From positions 1-25,472 of the forward strand of contig CAMDER010000007.1 in assembly GCA_945896935.1 (NCBI GenBank): 25,472 nucleotides of DNA, read 5' to 3'. The notes beneath the pieces are model-generated. The model was not told the DNA's origin and did no database searches. It saw nothing but the letters and a program-made list of their open reading frames with translations. This document shows positions 1 to 7,440 of the stretch, in pieces. The translations under genes were made by a program, and so were the position numbers. This DNA comes from Bifidobacterium breve (GTDB lineage: Bacteria; Actinomycetota; Acidimicrobiia; Acidimicrobiales; Ilumatobacteraceae). How positions within the stretch are numbered: position 1 is the first letter of the stretch; each line of letters begins with the position of its first letter.

Positions 1-276
1 GAACTTGCCGGGATCGACCGTAAACGGGCTGACGTTACGAGCAATCTGTTCAGCATCTTCTTCCATTCCCTTGCGGAAAATCACTTCAAAAACTCCGGCT
101 CCACTTTGGTGAGGTGCGCAAAAAATTAAAGCCACCAGGTGGGGATCGATGGTCAGCGGAACTGGTGAGGGTGCCGCCATCGAAAACATGGCACCCGTGA
201 TGTCGATACGCGCACTCGGGCCAGGGGCCTGTCGGAGTTCGAAGTTTTCTACAAAGAGGGCCGAAACAATCTGCAT
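1..276 (-). CDS. Conserved hypothetical protein, partial (C-terminus outside window)
   Basis: An open frame runs from an ATG at 276 to the window edge, giving 92 residues that begin MQIVSALFVENFELRQAPGP and end in VDPGKF. There is no stop in this part, so the gene continues beyond base 1. An in-frame GTG at 312 would add 12 residues; an in-frame TAA just upstream of it limits the gene. Neither start has a good Shine-Dalgarno sequence. The frame lies 18 or 54 nt downstream of the nagA stop on the same strand, so it may be the second gene of a nagA transcript. The hydrophobic beta-strand pattern (IDITGAMFSMA, HLVALIFCAP) vaguely recalls the DUF6941 family of small soluble proteins, but I do not recognise it with certainty. 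No catalytic motif or membrane segment is visible. Confidence 0.6.
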   Translation of the reverse strand, partial: MQIVSALFVENFELRQAPGPSARIDITGAMFSMAAPSPVPLTIDPHLVALIFCAPHQSGAGVFEVIFRKGMEEDAEQIARNVSPFTVDPGKF

Positions 277-330
277 TCCTACGAGGGTAACGACACCCGA
301 ATAAAGAACCACCTGATCAACCGAACTCGG

Positions 331-1482
331 TTATCGCACCCGCTGACCTTGCACCCAAACAGCTTGTACATCTAGATCTTGATTCAGACCAACTAGATCG
401 GCATGACAACCACTTTGCAAACGACCACGATCAGTGAGACCCATAACATCGGCTGGATGTGTACTCGCCGCGAGCAAGGCCTGATTCAACTGCACCTTGC
501 CTTGATTGACACAAACCTTGACCGCCTCAGACATCGTGACGACGCTTCCAGCAAGGGTTCCGTCTTCTAACCGAGGTGCACCATCACGCATTACCAACTG
601 AATTTTGCCAGCCGTTCCCGAGCGCCAAGCGACCGCATCAGTCACCAAGACCATCTTGTCGGGTTTGGCAGCAAATGCCAAGGCAATCGTTTCGGGAACA
701 ACATGAACACCATCAGCAATCAACGATGCATACATGCTGTCGTCGGTCAATGCCCACGTTGCCAGCCCAGGTTCGCGATGATGAACTCCGCTCATCGCAT
801 TGAAGAGGTGAGTCACCAACGTCGCACCAGCGCGCCGGCAATCATCAAATTGTTGCCGTGTTGGCCGCGAGTGTCCAATAGATACCTTGCAACCATGTGC
901 TACAAGAACTTCACACGCTTCAACAGCCCCAATAATTTCGGCACCAAGCGTCATGAGCGCCACACCATCGGCATGCTCATATAACCATTTCGTATTCGGC
1001 TCACATACATACTGCGAGCGATGCGCCCCTACCGCGTTTCCCAAGAAAGGTCCTTCGAGGTGTACTCCGATGACATGCGGAGTGCCTGTGACATACGGAG
1101 TTCCTGTGACATCACTATGACTCGTGACAAAATCGATTGCTGTCCGATACCAATCGAGGGGAGCGGTCACCAACGTCGGGCACCAACTCGTCACCCCCTG
1201 ATCAAGAAGAAGGTTGTTGAGGCGTTGCCATGCCACGGAGTCGTGAGCAAGCGCAGTAGACCAAACATCAACATCGTCGATTCCGTTGACCTGTAGATCG
1301 ATGAAACCTGCGGCCAGCGTCAAGTCGGTGGTCGGGGTCTCGTCATGACCGAGCGCCGATATCGAGCGGATGCGACCCTGCGATACCTCAATTCGGGCAG
1401 CATGGAACTGTCCGTCTGTCAGAAGTACCCGTCGAGAACTGATCGCCGTCGATTCCACAGTCCTATTGTGCCGTGTTCGCAT
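331..1482 (-). CDS. nagA: N-acetylglucosamine-6-phosphate deacetylase
   Basis: Cytosolic enzyme that removes the acetyl group from GlcNAc-6-phosphate, a step in amino-sugar and peptidoglycan recycling. About 383 residues, the usual family length. The NagA signature blocks are in order: GFIDLQVNG, HLEGPFL (metal-binding Glu), GHSRPT (metal His), THLFNAM (metal His), LIADGVHV, VLVTDA (catalytic Asp) and LAGS near the C-terminus. The start is uncertain. ATG 1482 is used here; GTG 1458 is an alternative, with CACAAT placed 6 nt before it as a leaderless promoter would have. An ATG at 1545 would run into the divergent hydrolase gene and is unlikely. A short tandem duplication sits before HLEGPFL. 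No nagB or sugar transporter is adjacent. Confidence 0.93.
   Translation of the reverse strand: MRTRHNRTVESTAISSRRVLLTDGQFHAARIEVSQGRIRSISALGHDETPTTDLTLAAGFIDLQVNGIDDVDVWSTALAHDSVAWQRLNNLLLDQGVTSWCPTLVTAPLDWYRTAIDFVTSHSDVTGTPYVTGTPHVIGVHLEGPFLGNAVGAHRSQYVCEPNTKWLYEHADGVALMTLGAEIIGAVEACEVLVAHGCKVSIGHSRPTRQQFDDCRRAGATLVTHLFNAMSGVHHREPGLATWALTDDSMYASLIADGVHVVPETIALAFAAKPDKMVLVTDAVAWRSGTAGKIQLVMRDGAPRLEDGTLAGSVVTMSEAVKVCVNQGKVQLNQALLAASTHPADVMGLTDRGRLQSGCHADLVGLNQDLDVQAVWVQGQRVR
1071..1106. repeat. Two tandem 18-bp copies inside nagA
   Basis: TGACATGCGGAGTGCCTG (1071-1088) is followed directly by TGACATACGGAGTTCCTG (1089-1106), with two differences, and a partial third copy TGACATCAC follows. 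Being 18 bp, the unit keeps the frame and encodes a six-residue duplication (VTGTPY then VTGTPH) on the nagA strand, just before the HLEGPFL metal-binding block. Confidence 0.85.
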
Positions 1483-1518
1483 GCGTTTTTCATTCACCTG
1501 ATGTGGCACAGTTGTTGC

Positions 1519-2319
1519 ATGCCCGTACTTCAAAATAATGGTCAAGTTGTCGGTTATGGCGTTGCCGGAGCCCCACTCGGAACCGCTGGTGTGCCCGTGC
1601 TGTTATTTCACGGCACCACCATGAATCGATCGGCGTGGGATTTCGTCATTGGCTCAATGCCCACCGAAAGAACCTACATCCAAGTTGAGTTTCCAGGTTC
1701 GGGCGAGTCGGCAATGCCGTCGGCGCCACTTTCGGTCGAAGGATTGGTCAGTGATGCTGTTGCGGTATTGGACGAACTCAAGGTTGAACGTTTTCACGTT
1801 GCTGGTTATTCACTTGGCGCAGTGATCGCAGCCGCCACTGCAGCCACCGTGCCAACTCGCACCGTAAGCGCCACCATGTTGTGCGGATGGGTGACCTCTG
1901 ACGCCCGCATGCGATTGACCTTTGATCTTTGGAAACGACTCATCAATATTGGCCCTGATCTCTTTATGCGTTACGCACTTGTGGACGGCTTTACCGCAGA
2001 GGCCTTAACCGGAATTGAACCCATGGTTGAAGCGATGATTGGAATGACCGCCGATACGGTTGCGCCAGGATCAATCGCTCATCTTGACCTTGACGCCATT
2101 GTTGATATTGCTCCGTTACTTTCACGTATCACCGCACCTAGTCTGGTCATCAGTGGCGCCCAAGATCGTTGGGTTGATCCCGTCCATGGACATGCTTTGT
2201 CGGCGGGAATCAAAAATTCGACGTTCTGCACCTTGCCCGCTGGTCACTTAGTCATTCAAGAACAAGCCGGCGACGTCGCTGCTTTGCTGAATGAACACCT
2301 TGTGACAAATAGCAAATGA
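1519..2319 (+). CDS. Alpha/beta-fold hydrolase
   Basis: A 266-residue soluble hydrolase of the alpha/beta superfamily, acting on an unknown ester, lactone or thioester. The triad is visible: LLFHGT (oxyanion hole, His31-Gly32), nucleophile Ser98 in GYSLGA, Asp216 in GAQDRW, and His243 in PAGHLV. The frame is open further upstream, but that part overlaps nagA in antisense and lacks family features; the hydrolase homology starts at MPVLQNNGQVVGYG, so ATG 1519 was chosen. It is divergent from nagA (36 nt between starts). Its stop overlaps the start of the next gene (ATGA at 2316-2319), so hydrolase and thioesterase are probably translationally coupled and may work on related acyl substrates (inference). 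Confidence 0.88.
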   Translation: MPVLQNNGQVVGYGVAGAPLGTAGVPVLLFHGTTMNRSAWDFVIGSMPTERTYIQVEFPGSGESAMPSAPLSVEGLVSDAVAVLDELKVERFHVAGYSLGAVIAAATAATVPTRTVSATMLCGWVTSDARMRLTFDLWKRLINIGPDLFMRYALVDGFTAEALTGIEPMVEAMIGMTADTVAPGSIAHLDLDAIVDIAPLLSRITAPSLVISGAQDRWVDPVHGHALSAGIKNSTFCTLPAGHLVIQEQAGDVAALLNEHLVTNSK

Positions 2320-2798
2320 GCGACATGAACGACATGTATCCCCGGGCCACACAGTTTGAAATACTGACTCCCGAGGTTGACGCTCGTTGGAAAAACTTTG
2401 GTCAATGGGCTCGTACGTATTTCCCAAAACTTGTCGGGCTACACGTTGAAGAAACACGCTTGGGATACTGCCGCATGGTTCTCACGTACCGGGAAGAACT
2501 TGAACAACCAATGGGCATTGTCCATGGGGGAGCCATCGCCACTCTTATTGACGCTTCCGTCGTTCCAGCAATCGGAAGCGCTTACGACAATACAGTCGGT
2601 TACTCAACGCTCGACTTACATGTGCAGTATCACAACGCCTTAGTCAAAGAAGATGCGATTGCTGAAGGCTGGGTGACCAAGCGCGGTCGTTCAGTCGTCT
2701 TTTGTGAAACTGAGGTCACCGGTCGAACAAGTGGAAAGCAGATCGCACGCGGCTTTATGACTTACAACGTTTCGGCCTTGCGACCCATGAAGCCATAA
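2316..2798 (+). CDS. PaaI-type hotdog thioesterase
   Basis: A 160-residue single hotdog-fold protein of the PaaI/YbgC-like acyl-CoA thioesterase group. The key motif is GIVHGGAIATLIDA (His70-Gly71-Gly72 and the Asp of the central helix). It is followed by typical strands (YSTLDLHVQYHNAL, VVFCETEVTGR, ARGFMTYNV). The family hydrolyses acyl-CoA thioesters in the cytosol; the acyl group cannot be told from sequence. The ATG overlaps the stop of the upstream alpha/beta hydrolase by 4 nt, so it is very likely translated by re-initiation. Its stop is one base from the stop of the convergent serine hydrolase gene, leaving no room for a separate terminator. Confidence 0.9.
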   Translation: MSDMNDMYPRATQFEILTPEVDARWKNFGQWARTYFPKLVGLHVEETRLGYCRMVLTYREELEQPMGIVHGGAIATLIDASVVPAIGSAYDNTVGYSTLDLHVQYHNALVKEDAIAEGWVTKRGRSVVFCETEVTGRTSGKQIARGFMTYNVSALRPMKP

Positions 2799-2799
2799 A

Positions 2800-4050
2800 T
2801 TAAGGCGCGATTGTTGTTGTCGCAGCCACGCCAGTGCGGGCAGCCAATACCGCATCGTTGATTGCTCCGATGAGGTCATCTGTTTCTTTGGGTTTTGTTC
2901 CGTTCACAAGCACACTGACCACTAAGCCATCGGGTCGATGCACGACCATCGCATGCACGTTTTCAATGCTGCCCGAGTGCCCCCACTCGCCACTGACAAA
3001 TAGCCGTAGGCCTAAACCGTAGTCCCACAGGGGCGTCACACCTTGAGGAGTAGCCGGCGACTTCATGAGATCCATTGACTCCGAAGAAATAACATGAACG
3101 CTCGGCGATTGCGGGTCAAGAGAATCAAGAAGTTTGGCAACATCAGCAGCTGTTGCAACCCATGCACCTGCTGGTCCAAGTTGTTCCATGTACGTGCGGT
3201 TTCCACTCACTGCATGCATCGCATCGTTCGGACCAAAATCGTAAGTACCGACCAACCGAAATGAATCGAGACCCAATGGAGTCAGAACCAATTCCTTCGT
3301 GGCATCTTGATACGACAGGCCGGTGACAAGTTCAATTGCTTTTCCGAGCAAGACATAACTGACATTGCCGTATTTAAAGGTTGACCCTGGCTCAGAATCG
3401 AGTTGCACACTCAGTGCCTCGCTCAGCATGCCCATCTGGTCATACGAACCCGAATCAAAGAAAATCTTCAAAAAATTTGAAATACCTGACGTGTGGGAGA
3501 GCAGTTGCCTGATCGTGATGTTTCGAGCACGTTCATCAGCCACGGTCAAACCAAATGTGTCGGCAATGAGCCCAACAATTGGTTCATCTAACTGAAGTAG
3601 ATCTTGTTCAACCAATTTCAGCACCGTTTCAGCAGTCAAGATTTTGCTGACGCTGGCAATGCGAAAATTCGTCTCAGCATTGACTGGACGTGACGATTTA
3701 ACTGTGGATGCCGCGAAGGTATGTATCACTTGACCTTGAAAGACCACCGCCGCCGATACATCGCGCGAACCCGCATCAAGAGTGTGCAGTTTGATAGCCG
3801 CATCAAAGAGTTCAGTATTCGGTAGCGGTTCTTGTTCAGGAGCGCTGGTCGTGGTTGTCGTGCTCACAACCGTCGAGGTCGACGGAACTGTTTCTGGCAA
3901 AGTGGTCGTTGGAATGGCTGCGGTCGTGAGTGTTCCAGTTGTTATAGCAACGACAACAGTCGACGAAGAGTCGCTTATTTCGCTGGCACCAGAGCATGCT
4001 CCAATGATGAGGAATGAAACTAAAAAACCGATCGTACGACGGCGAGTCAT
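2800..4050 (-). CDS. Lipoprotein serine hydrolase of the beta-lactamase/D-Ala-D-Ala carboxypeptidase fold
   Basis: 416 residues. The N-terminus is an arginine-rich stretch, a hydrophobic core and a lipobox ending in LIIGAC, so Cys19 should be lipidated and the protein exported and membrane-anchored. Residues about 25-75 are a Thr/Ser/Val-rich linker. The catalytic domain has Ser133-x-x-Lys136 (in RIASVSK), Tyr227-x-Asn229 (YGN) and His358-x-Gly360 (HSG), the class C beta-lactamase/PBP4*/esterase triad set. Substrates in this family include peptidoglycan stem peptides, D-amino acid peptides and small esters; a resistance role is not implied. The start ATG overlaps the stop of the upstream amidohydrolase (ATGA), making it the third gene of an operon. 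Confidence 0.9.
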   Translation of the reverse strand: MTRRRTIGFLVSFLIIGACSGASEISDSSSTVVVAITTGTLTTAAIPTTTLPETVPSTSTVVSTTTTTSAPEQEPLPNTELFDAAIKLHTLDAGSRDVSAAVVFQGQVIHTFAASTVKSSRPVNAETNFRIASVSKILTAETVLKLVEQDLLQLDEPIVGLIADTFGLTVADERARNITIRQLLSHTSGISNFLKIFFDSGSYDQMGMLSEALSVQLDSEPGSTFKYGNVSYVLLGKAIELVTGLSYQDATKELVLTPLGLDSFRLVGTYDFGPNDAMHAVSGNRTYMEQLGPAGAWVATAADVAKLLDSLDPQSPSVHVISSESMDLMKSPATPQGVTPLWDYGLGLRLFVSGEWGHSGSIENVHAMVVHRPDGLVVSVLVNGTKPKETDDLIGAINDAVLAARTGVAATTTIAP

Positions 4051-4967
4051 CCTGGCAGATCAGAAAGACCGAGGACGGTGAGCGCATTTTGACGCAAGAA
4101 TTTTGGCCAGACATCTTTTTTGAATGGCACCTTGGGCATATCTCCCATGATCCGTTCATAGGTCAGGCCCATCGGCCAGTAGCCGGCGTAGATCACTCGG
4201 TCAGAACCTCGACTATTCGCGTAGTCAATGATGCGCGGGTCGTAATGCTGTGGAGCGAATGCACTCGTTGAGTAATACAGATTTGGCCATTTCAACATCA
4301 ACTTCACGGCAAGTTCGGTCCATGGCTGACATCCGTGACGGGTCACGATTTTGAGTTCGGGGAAGTCGTAACACACAATGTCAAGAAGTTCGACGTGCTG
4401 ACACATACTCGGCACTCGCGGACCAGGAATGCCGGCGCAAATAAAGATCGGAATACCGAGCTCGGCGCACACCGAATAAATGGGGTACCAACGAGCATGA
4501 TCAATCGGAACTTGGGGAGTGCAGCCGGCAGGAAATGTGCCAACAGCTTTCAAACCAAATTCTTCATACAGTCGACGAATCTTGCGAACTTCATCAACAC
4601 CGTTATTGGCATCGGCGCTGCACGAAGCAATGAAGCGCTCGGGGAACTGTTGCATCGCGCGAATTCCGGGCTCACCTTCAATTCCGATCATTGAACGTTC
4701 AATACCAAAGTGATCCATGGTATTGATCGCCACTTCAACTGGATCAATGTCCTCGGTCAAGGCACTCGGAACATTTTGTTTGAAGAGATATTCCACGGGG
4801 AACATCGTCTCTTTACTTTCCTTGTCACGAATATTGCCGCGGAAAAACTCATACAAGCGACGCGGGTCAGGATCGGGGAATCCCATCATTGTCTCAATAA
4901 TCCCCAAACCTCCTGGTCCGACTACTGGCATCGTCGATTCGTGAGATGCCGAATCCTGTACAGCCAT
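4047..4967 (-). CDS. Amidohydrolase-2-like protein with apparently degenerate metal site
   Basis: A 306-residue TIM-barrel protein of the amidohydrolase-2 type (PF04909-like), related to the gene just upstream. ATG 4967 was chosen because it lies one base after the upstream stop; the frame is open further upstream but that part overlaps the neighbour. Family-like blocks include HARWYPIYSVCAELGIPIFI, TRHGCQPWTELAVKLMLKWP and VLGL near the end. The usual N-terminal metal motif (DxDxH or HxH) is not visible: the corresponding region reads GLGIIETMMGFPDPDP. The C-terminal SDYPH motif is replaced by YAGYWPMG (residues 260-267), without the metal-binding Asp. It may be a non-metal variant, a pseudoenzyme partner, or have other ligands. 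It overlaps the serine hydrolase start by 4 nt. Confidence 0.85.
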   Translation of the reverse strand: MAVQDSASHESTMPVVGPGGLGIIETMMGFPDPDPRRLYEFFRGNIRDKESKETMFPVEYLFKQNVPSALTEDIDPVEVAINTMDHFGIERSMIGIEGEPGIRAMQQFPERFIASCSADANNGVDEVRKIRRLYEEFGLKAVGTFPAGCTPQVPIDHARWYPIYSVCAELGIPIFICAGIPGPRVPSMCQHVELLDIVCYDFPELKIVTRHGCQPWTELAVKLMLKWPNLYYSTSAFAPQHYDPRIIDYANSRGSDRVIYAGYWPMGLTYERIMGDMPKVPFKKDVWPKFLRQNALTVLGLSDLPG

Positions 4968-4968
4968 T

Positions 4969-6183
4969 TCAGAGTCCCAAGAAATCGATGACGTTATGAC
5001 GCATGATCTTTTCAATATCGGTTGCGTTAAACCCGTGTAGATCGTCGACAAACGTCGTCGGAATTTCTAGTCCTTCGGCGTGTGGGTAGTCACTACCGAA
5101 CATCAACCTTTCAACACCGATCGTTTCAGCCAACAGGTGAATGTCATCTTCATAGAACGGAGCAACCCACACATGTTCACAGAAATCTTCAACTGGATCT
5201 TTACCAAACATAAATGGTTGCTGGGCATACGCCTTTTTGAATTTCTTAATGAGATTCGGAACCCAATCGGCTCCGGCCTCAATCGAGGAAACACGCAGTT
5301 TTGGATGACGAGTAAATACTCCGTGGCTGACGAGCACCGCAAACATGTCAAAGGGAGCACGGTCACTGGTCATGACCCGCATCGGCGACGAACGGAATGC
5401 TTCAAATTCGCCGAAGGGTTCCCAATCATCGATGTACTTGCCGTAACCGGCGTCTCCCGAGTGGAAAGCGACCGAGACATTGGCTTCGGCCAGCCGCGCC
5501 CAAAATGGATCAAAAATCTTGTCGCCAGGAGAGCGAGTCCCACCGCTTGGGTCGATCGCCGGCGATGTCCGCATGACGACAACCTTGACTCCGTTCGCGA
5601 TAGCCCAATCGGCTTCCTTGACCGCCCAATCGGGGTCGGCCAAGGTGATGTACGGTGCGCCGTACACCATGTCTTGATAGGCAAAGCCCCAGTCGTCAAG
5701 CAACCAACGGTTGAACGCTGAGAAAGCAGCGCACAGAGCCGGAGGATCGTCGCGTAACGACTCTTCCATACCAACTGCCAAAGTAGGGAAGAACATCGCG
5801 CCAGCAAGACCTTGTTCTTTCATGAGTGCTACCCGAGCATCTCGATTGCGGTACGCCGGGCTGATGGGATCGAGTTCGCCAAAAAGGGTGCGCATATCGC
5901 CACCTGAAACTCGGCCGCGGAAATACGCGTCAAGCGCACCAGGTTTAGACACTGGATTAAACGTGGGGTTCGGGATAAAGCGATTGACCCGTCCACCAAC
6001 AAGCAGCCGCTTCTTCCCATCAATCTCGGCCCACTGCATACAACGCTTAGCCATTTCGCGAGGCATATGACGAGTAAACGCATCTTCAGCTTCGTAGTAA
6101 TGATTGTCGGCATCAAAGGCAGCAAATCCAAGTTCAACTCGCTGAGCGTTTTTATGAGTGTTTTCAATAGCTGTCGGTGCCAT
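4969..6183 (-). CDS. Metal-dependent amidohydrolase (amidohydrolase-2 family)
   Basis: 404 residues. ATG 6183 is preceded by a good Shine-Dalgarno (GGAGAACGTC then ATG), one of the few clear ones in the window, and by-passes an in-frame upstream ATG at 6204. The metal site is intact: FDADNHYYE near the N-terminus (Asp24, Asp26, His28), AFHSGD in mid-barrel, IEAGADW, and FGSDYPHAEG (Asp365, His368). Close relatives are common in actinobacteria and hydrolyse or decarboxylate carboxylate and ring substrates; the substrate here is unknown. First gene of an operon with a degenerate paralogue (one base between genes) and a lipoprotein serine hydrolase. Confidence 0.92.
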   Translation of the reverse strand: MAPTAIENTHKNAQRVELGFAAFDADNHYYEAEDAFTRHMPREMAKRCMQWAEIDGKKRLLVGGRVNRFIPNPTFNPVSKPGALDAYFRGRVSGGDMRTLFGELDPISPAYRNRDARVALMKEQGLAGAMFFPTLAVGMEESLRDDPPALCAAFSAFNRWLLDDWGFAYQDMVYGAPYITLADPDWAVKEADWAIANGVKVVVMRTSPAIDPSGGTRSPGDKIFDPFWARLAEANVSVAFHSGDAGYGKYIDDWEPFGEFEAFRSSPMRVMTSDRAPFDMFAVLVSHGVFTRHPKLRVSSIEAGADWVPNLIKKFKKAYAQQPFMFGKDPVEDFCEHVWVAPFYEDDIHLLAETIGVERLMFGSDYPHAEGLEIPTTFVDDLHGFNATDIEKIMRHNVIDFLGL

Positions 6184-6258
6184 GACGTTCTCCTGACTGA
6201 ACACAGATACAAATTCCCGCTACGAACCGTAGCCCAGCGCCCGACTAATTCTGCACCT

Positions 6259-6275
6259 ACAACGGCTACCGTTGT
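6259..6275. promoter_or_regulatory. Palindrome overlapping the putative -10 of the SRAP gene
   Basis: A perfect inverted repeat, ACAACGG-CTA-CCGTTGT, ends 4 nt before the SRAP start codon. Inside it TACCGT (6267-6272) lies 7 nt before ATG 6280, the spacing of a leaderless -10 box. A regulator bound here would block initiation. The repeat is in the 96-bp divergent region between the amidohydrolase operon (start 6183) and the SRAP gene, so it could act on both. It does not match the GAAC-N4-GTTC LexA core. Confidence 0.5.
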
Positions 6276-6279
6276 CACA

Positions 6280-7020
6280 ATGTGTGGACGATTTACCTCG
6301 CTGACGCCTCCCCAGCAACTCGCCACAATTTTTTCAACGGTGGCGCCGAACCCCCAACTGTTTGACGAATTTCATCCGAACTTCAATGTTCCACCAACGA
6401 CGCGAATCGCAGCCGTCGCCCAAGATTCCCAGGGCACTCGTAAACTTGGACGCTTTCAGTGGGGTCTTGTCCCGAATTGGGCCAAAGACACTTCAGGGAG
6501 CGCCCGATGTGTTAACGCCCGCAGCGAGACTGTGTTTGACAAGCCATCGTTTAGGTCGAGCGTCCCAAGCAAACGTTGCATCATCCCGATGGATGGCTTT
6601 TATGAATGGCAAACGATCGGGGTCACCGCTTCGTCGCCGCCTCAACCTAAGCAACCCGTCTACGTGACACGCCGAGACGGACATCCGCTAGCAGTTGCCG
6701 GACTTTGGGCTTCGTGGCGCGATCGCAGCATGGGCGACGACGCTCCGTGGTTACATTCGTGCTGCGTCATCACGACTCAGGCCAACGACACGATGTCGCC
6801 GATTCACGACCGTATGCCAGTGATCCTAGAGGCAGACGATTGGGACGATTGGCTCAACGTTGGCGCTGGCTCACATACTGCGACACCGATACAACGGATC
6901 ACCGAACTCATGATTCCGGCCGATCCCTCCATACTTATTCCGCAATGGGTGAGCACCGCCGTGAACTCGGTTCGCAACAATCATCCGGACCTCATTGCGC
7001 CGATCAAAATCGGTGACTGA
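6280..7020 (+). CDS. SRAP-domain abasic-site DNA-protein crosslink protein (YedK/HMCES family)
   Basis: 246 residues. Begins Met-Cys-Gly-Arg-Phe: Cys2 becomes the N-terminal residue after Met removal and in this family forms a thiazolidine crosslink with abasic sites in single-stranded DNA. The other active-site residues are present: Asn79 (CVNARSE), Glu109 (GFYEW) and His176 (IHDRMP). This fixes the start at ATG 6280 although the frame is open upstream. The protein protects stalled replication forks from abasic-site breakage. TACCGT 7 nt before ATG suggests a leaderless transcript, overlapped by a palindrome. The stop abuts the stop of the convergent HIT gene with no gap. Confidence 0.95.
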   Translation: MCGRFTSLTPPQQLATIFSTVAPNPQLFDEFHPNFNVPPTTRIAAVAQDSQGTRKLGRFQWGLVPNWAKDTSGSARCVNARSETVFDKPSFRSSVPSKRCIIPMDGFYEWQTIGVTASSPPQPKQPVYVTRRDGHPLAVAGLWASWRDRSMGDDAPWLHSCCVITTQANDTMSPIHDRMPVILEADDWDDWLNVGAGSHTATPIQRITELMIPADPSILIPQWVSTAVNSVRNNHPDLIAPIKIGD

Positions 7021-7440
7021 TCAAACGACGTGTGTATGCCCAGCAGCTCGTAACGCCACACGAATTTTCTCTGCCGAATCTTCAAGTGCATCACGATCAA
7101 TACTCATCGCGGCATTAGCAAATGAAAGTTGCGACATGTCCATCGTCGGGATCACATGAATATGAGTATGCGGTACTTCGTAGCCGGCGATAATCACGCC
7201 GACGCGATCGCATCCGAATGCCTCTCGTTGTGCAACACCGATAATGCGAGTCACTGCAAACAAATGATCGGCGAGTTCGGGGCTGGCATCGACCCAGTGA
7301 TCAACTTCTTCGCGGGGCACAACAAGTGCATGTCCAAAAGCCATCGGGTTGATCGACATGAAGACGACACACAAGTCGTCCTTCCAAATAAAAGTCCCCG
7401 GAATCTGGCCATCAATAATGCGCGTGAAGATTGTGGGCAT
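7021..7440 (-). CDS. HIT-family hydrolase
   Basis: 139 residues. The histidine triad HTHIHVIP (His91, His93, His95) with the N-terminal block IFTRIIDGQIPG and NPMAFGHALVVPREEVDHW places it in the HINT/Fhit-like group, which hydrolyses nucleoside phosphoramidates, AMP-linked compounds or dinucleoside polyphosphates in the cytosol. The start ATG (7440-7438) shares a base with the TAA stop of the SDR gene upstream (TAATG), so translation is probably coupled. A longer frame overlapping the SDR gene is rejected because family homology begins at MPTIFTRII. Confidence 0.94.
   Translation of the reverse strand: MPTIFTRIIDGQIPGTFIWKDDLCVVFMSINPMAFGHALVVPREEVDHWVDASPELADHLFAVTRIIGVAQREAFGCDRVGVIIAGYEVPHTHIHVIPTMDMSQLSFANAAMSIDRDALEDSAEKIRVALRAAGHTHVV

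Noticed and set aside
1345..1518. In-frame upstream extension of the alpha/beta hydrolase
   Set aside because: It overlaps nagA in antisense and has no hydrolase homology; a Cys/His-rich stretch there is a by-product of nagA.
2800..4050. Antibiotic-resistance beta-lactamase
   Set aside because: The fold and SxxK/YxN/HxG motifs are shared by many peptidases and esterases; nothing indicates a resistance role.
5080..5721. Plus-strand open frame of 213 codons antisense to the amidohydrolase gene
   Set aside because: It mirrors a conserved enzyme with intact motifs; its translation has no recognisable domain and atypical composition.
6067..6279. In-frame upstream extension of the SRAP gene
   Set aside because: Cys must be residue 2 for the catalytic mechanism, so the start is ATG 6280; the extension overlaps the divergent amidohydrolase.
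6184..6279. SOS/LexA box in the SRAP promoter
   Set aside because: No GAAC-N4-GTTC or close variant was found; the palindrome there has a different sequence.
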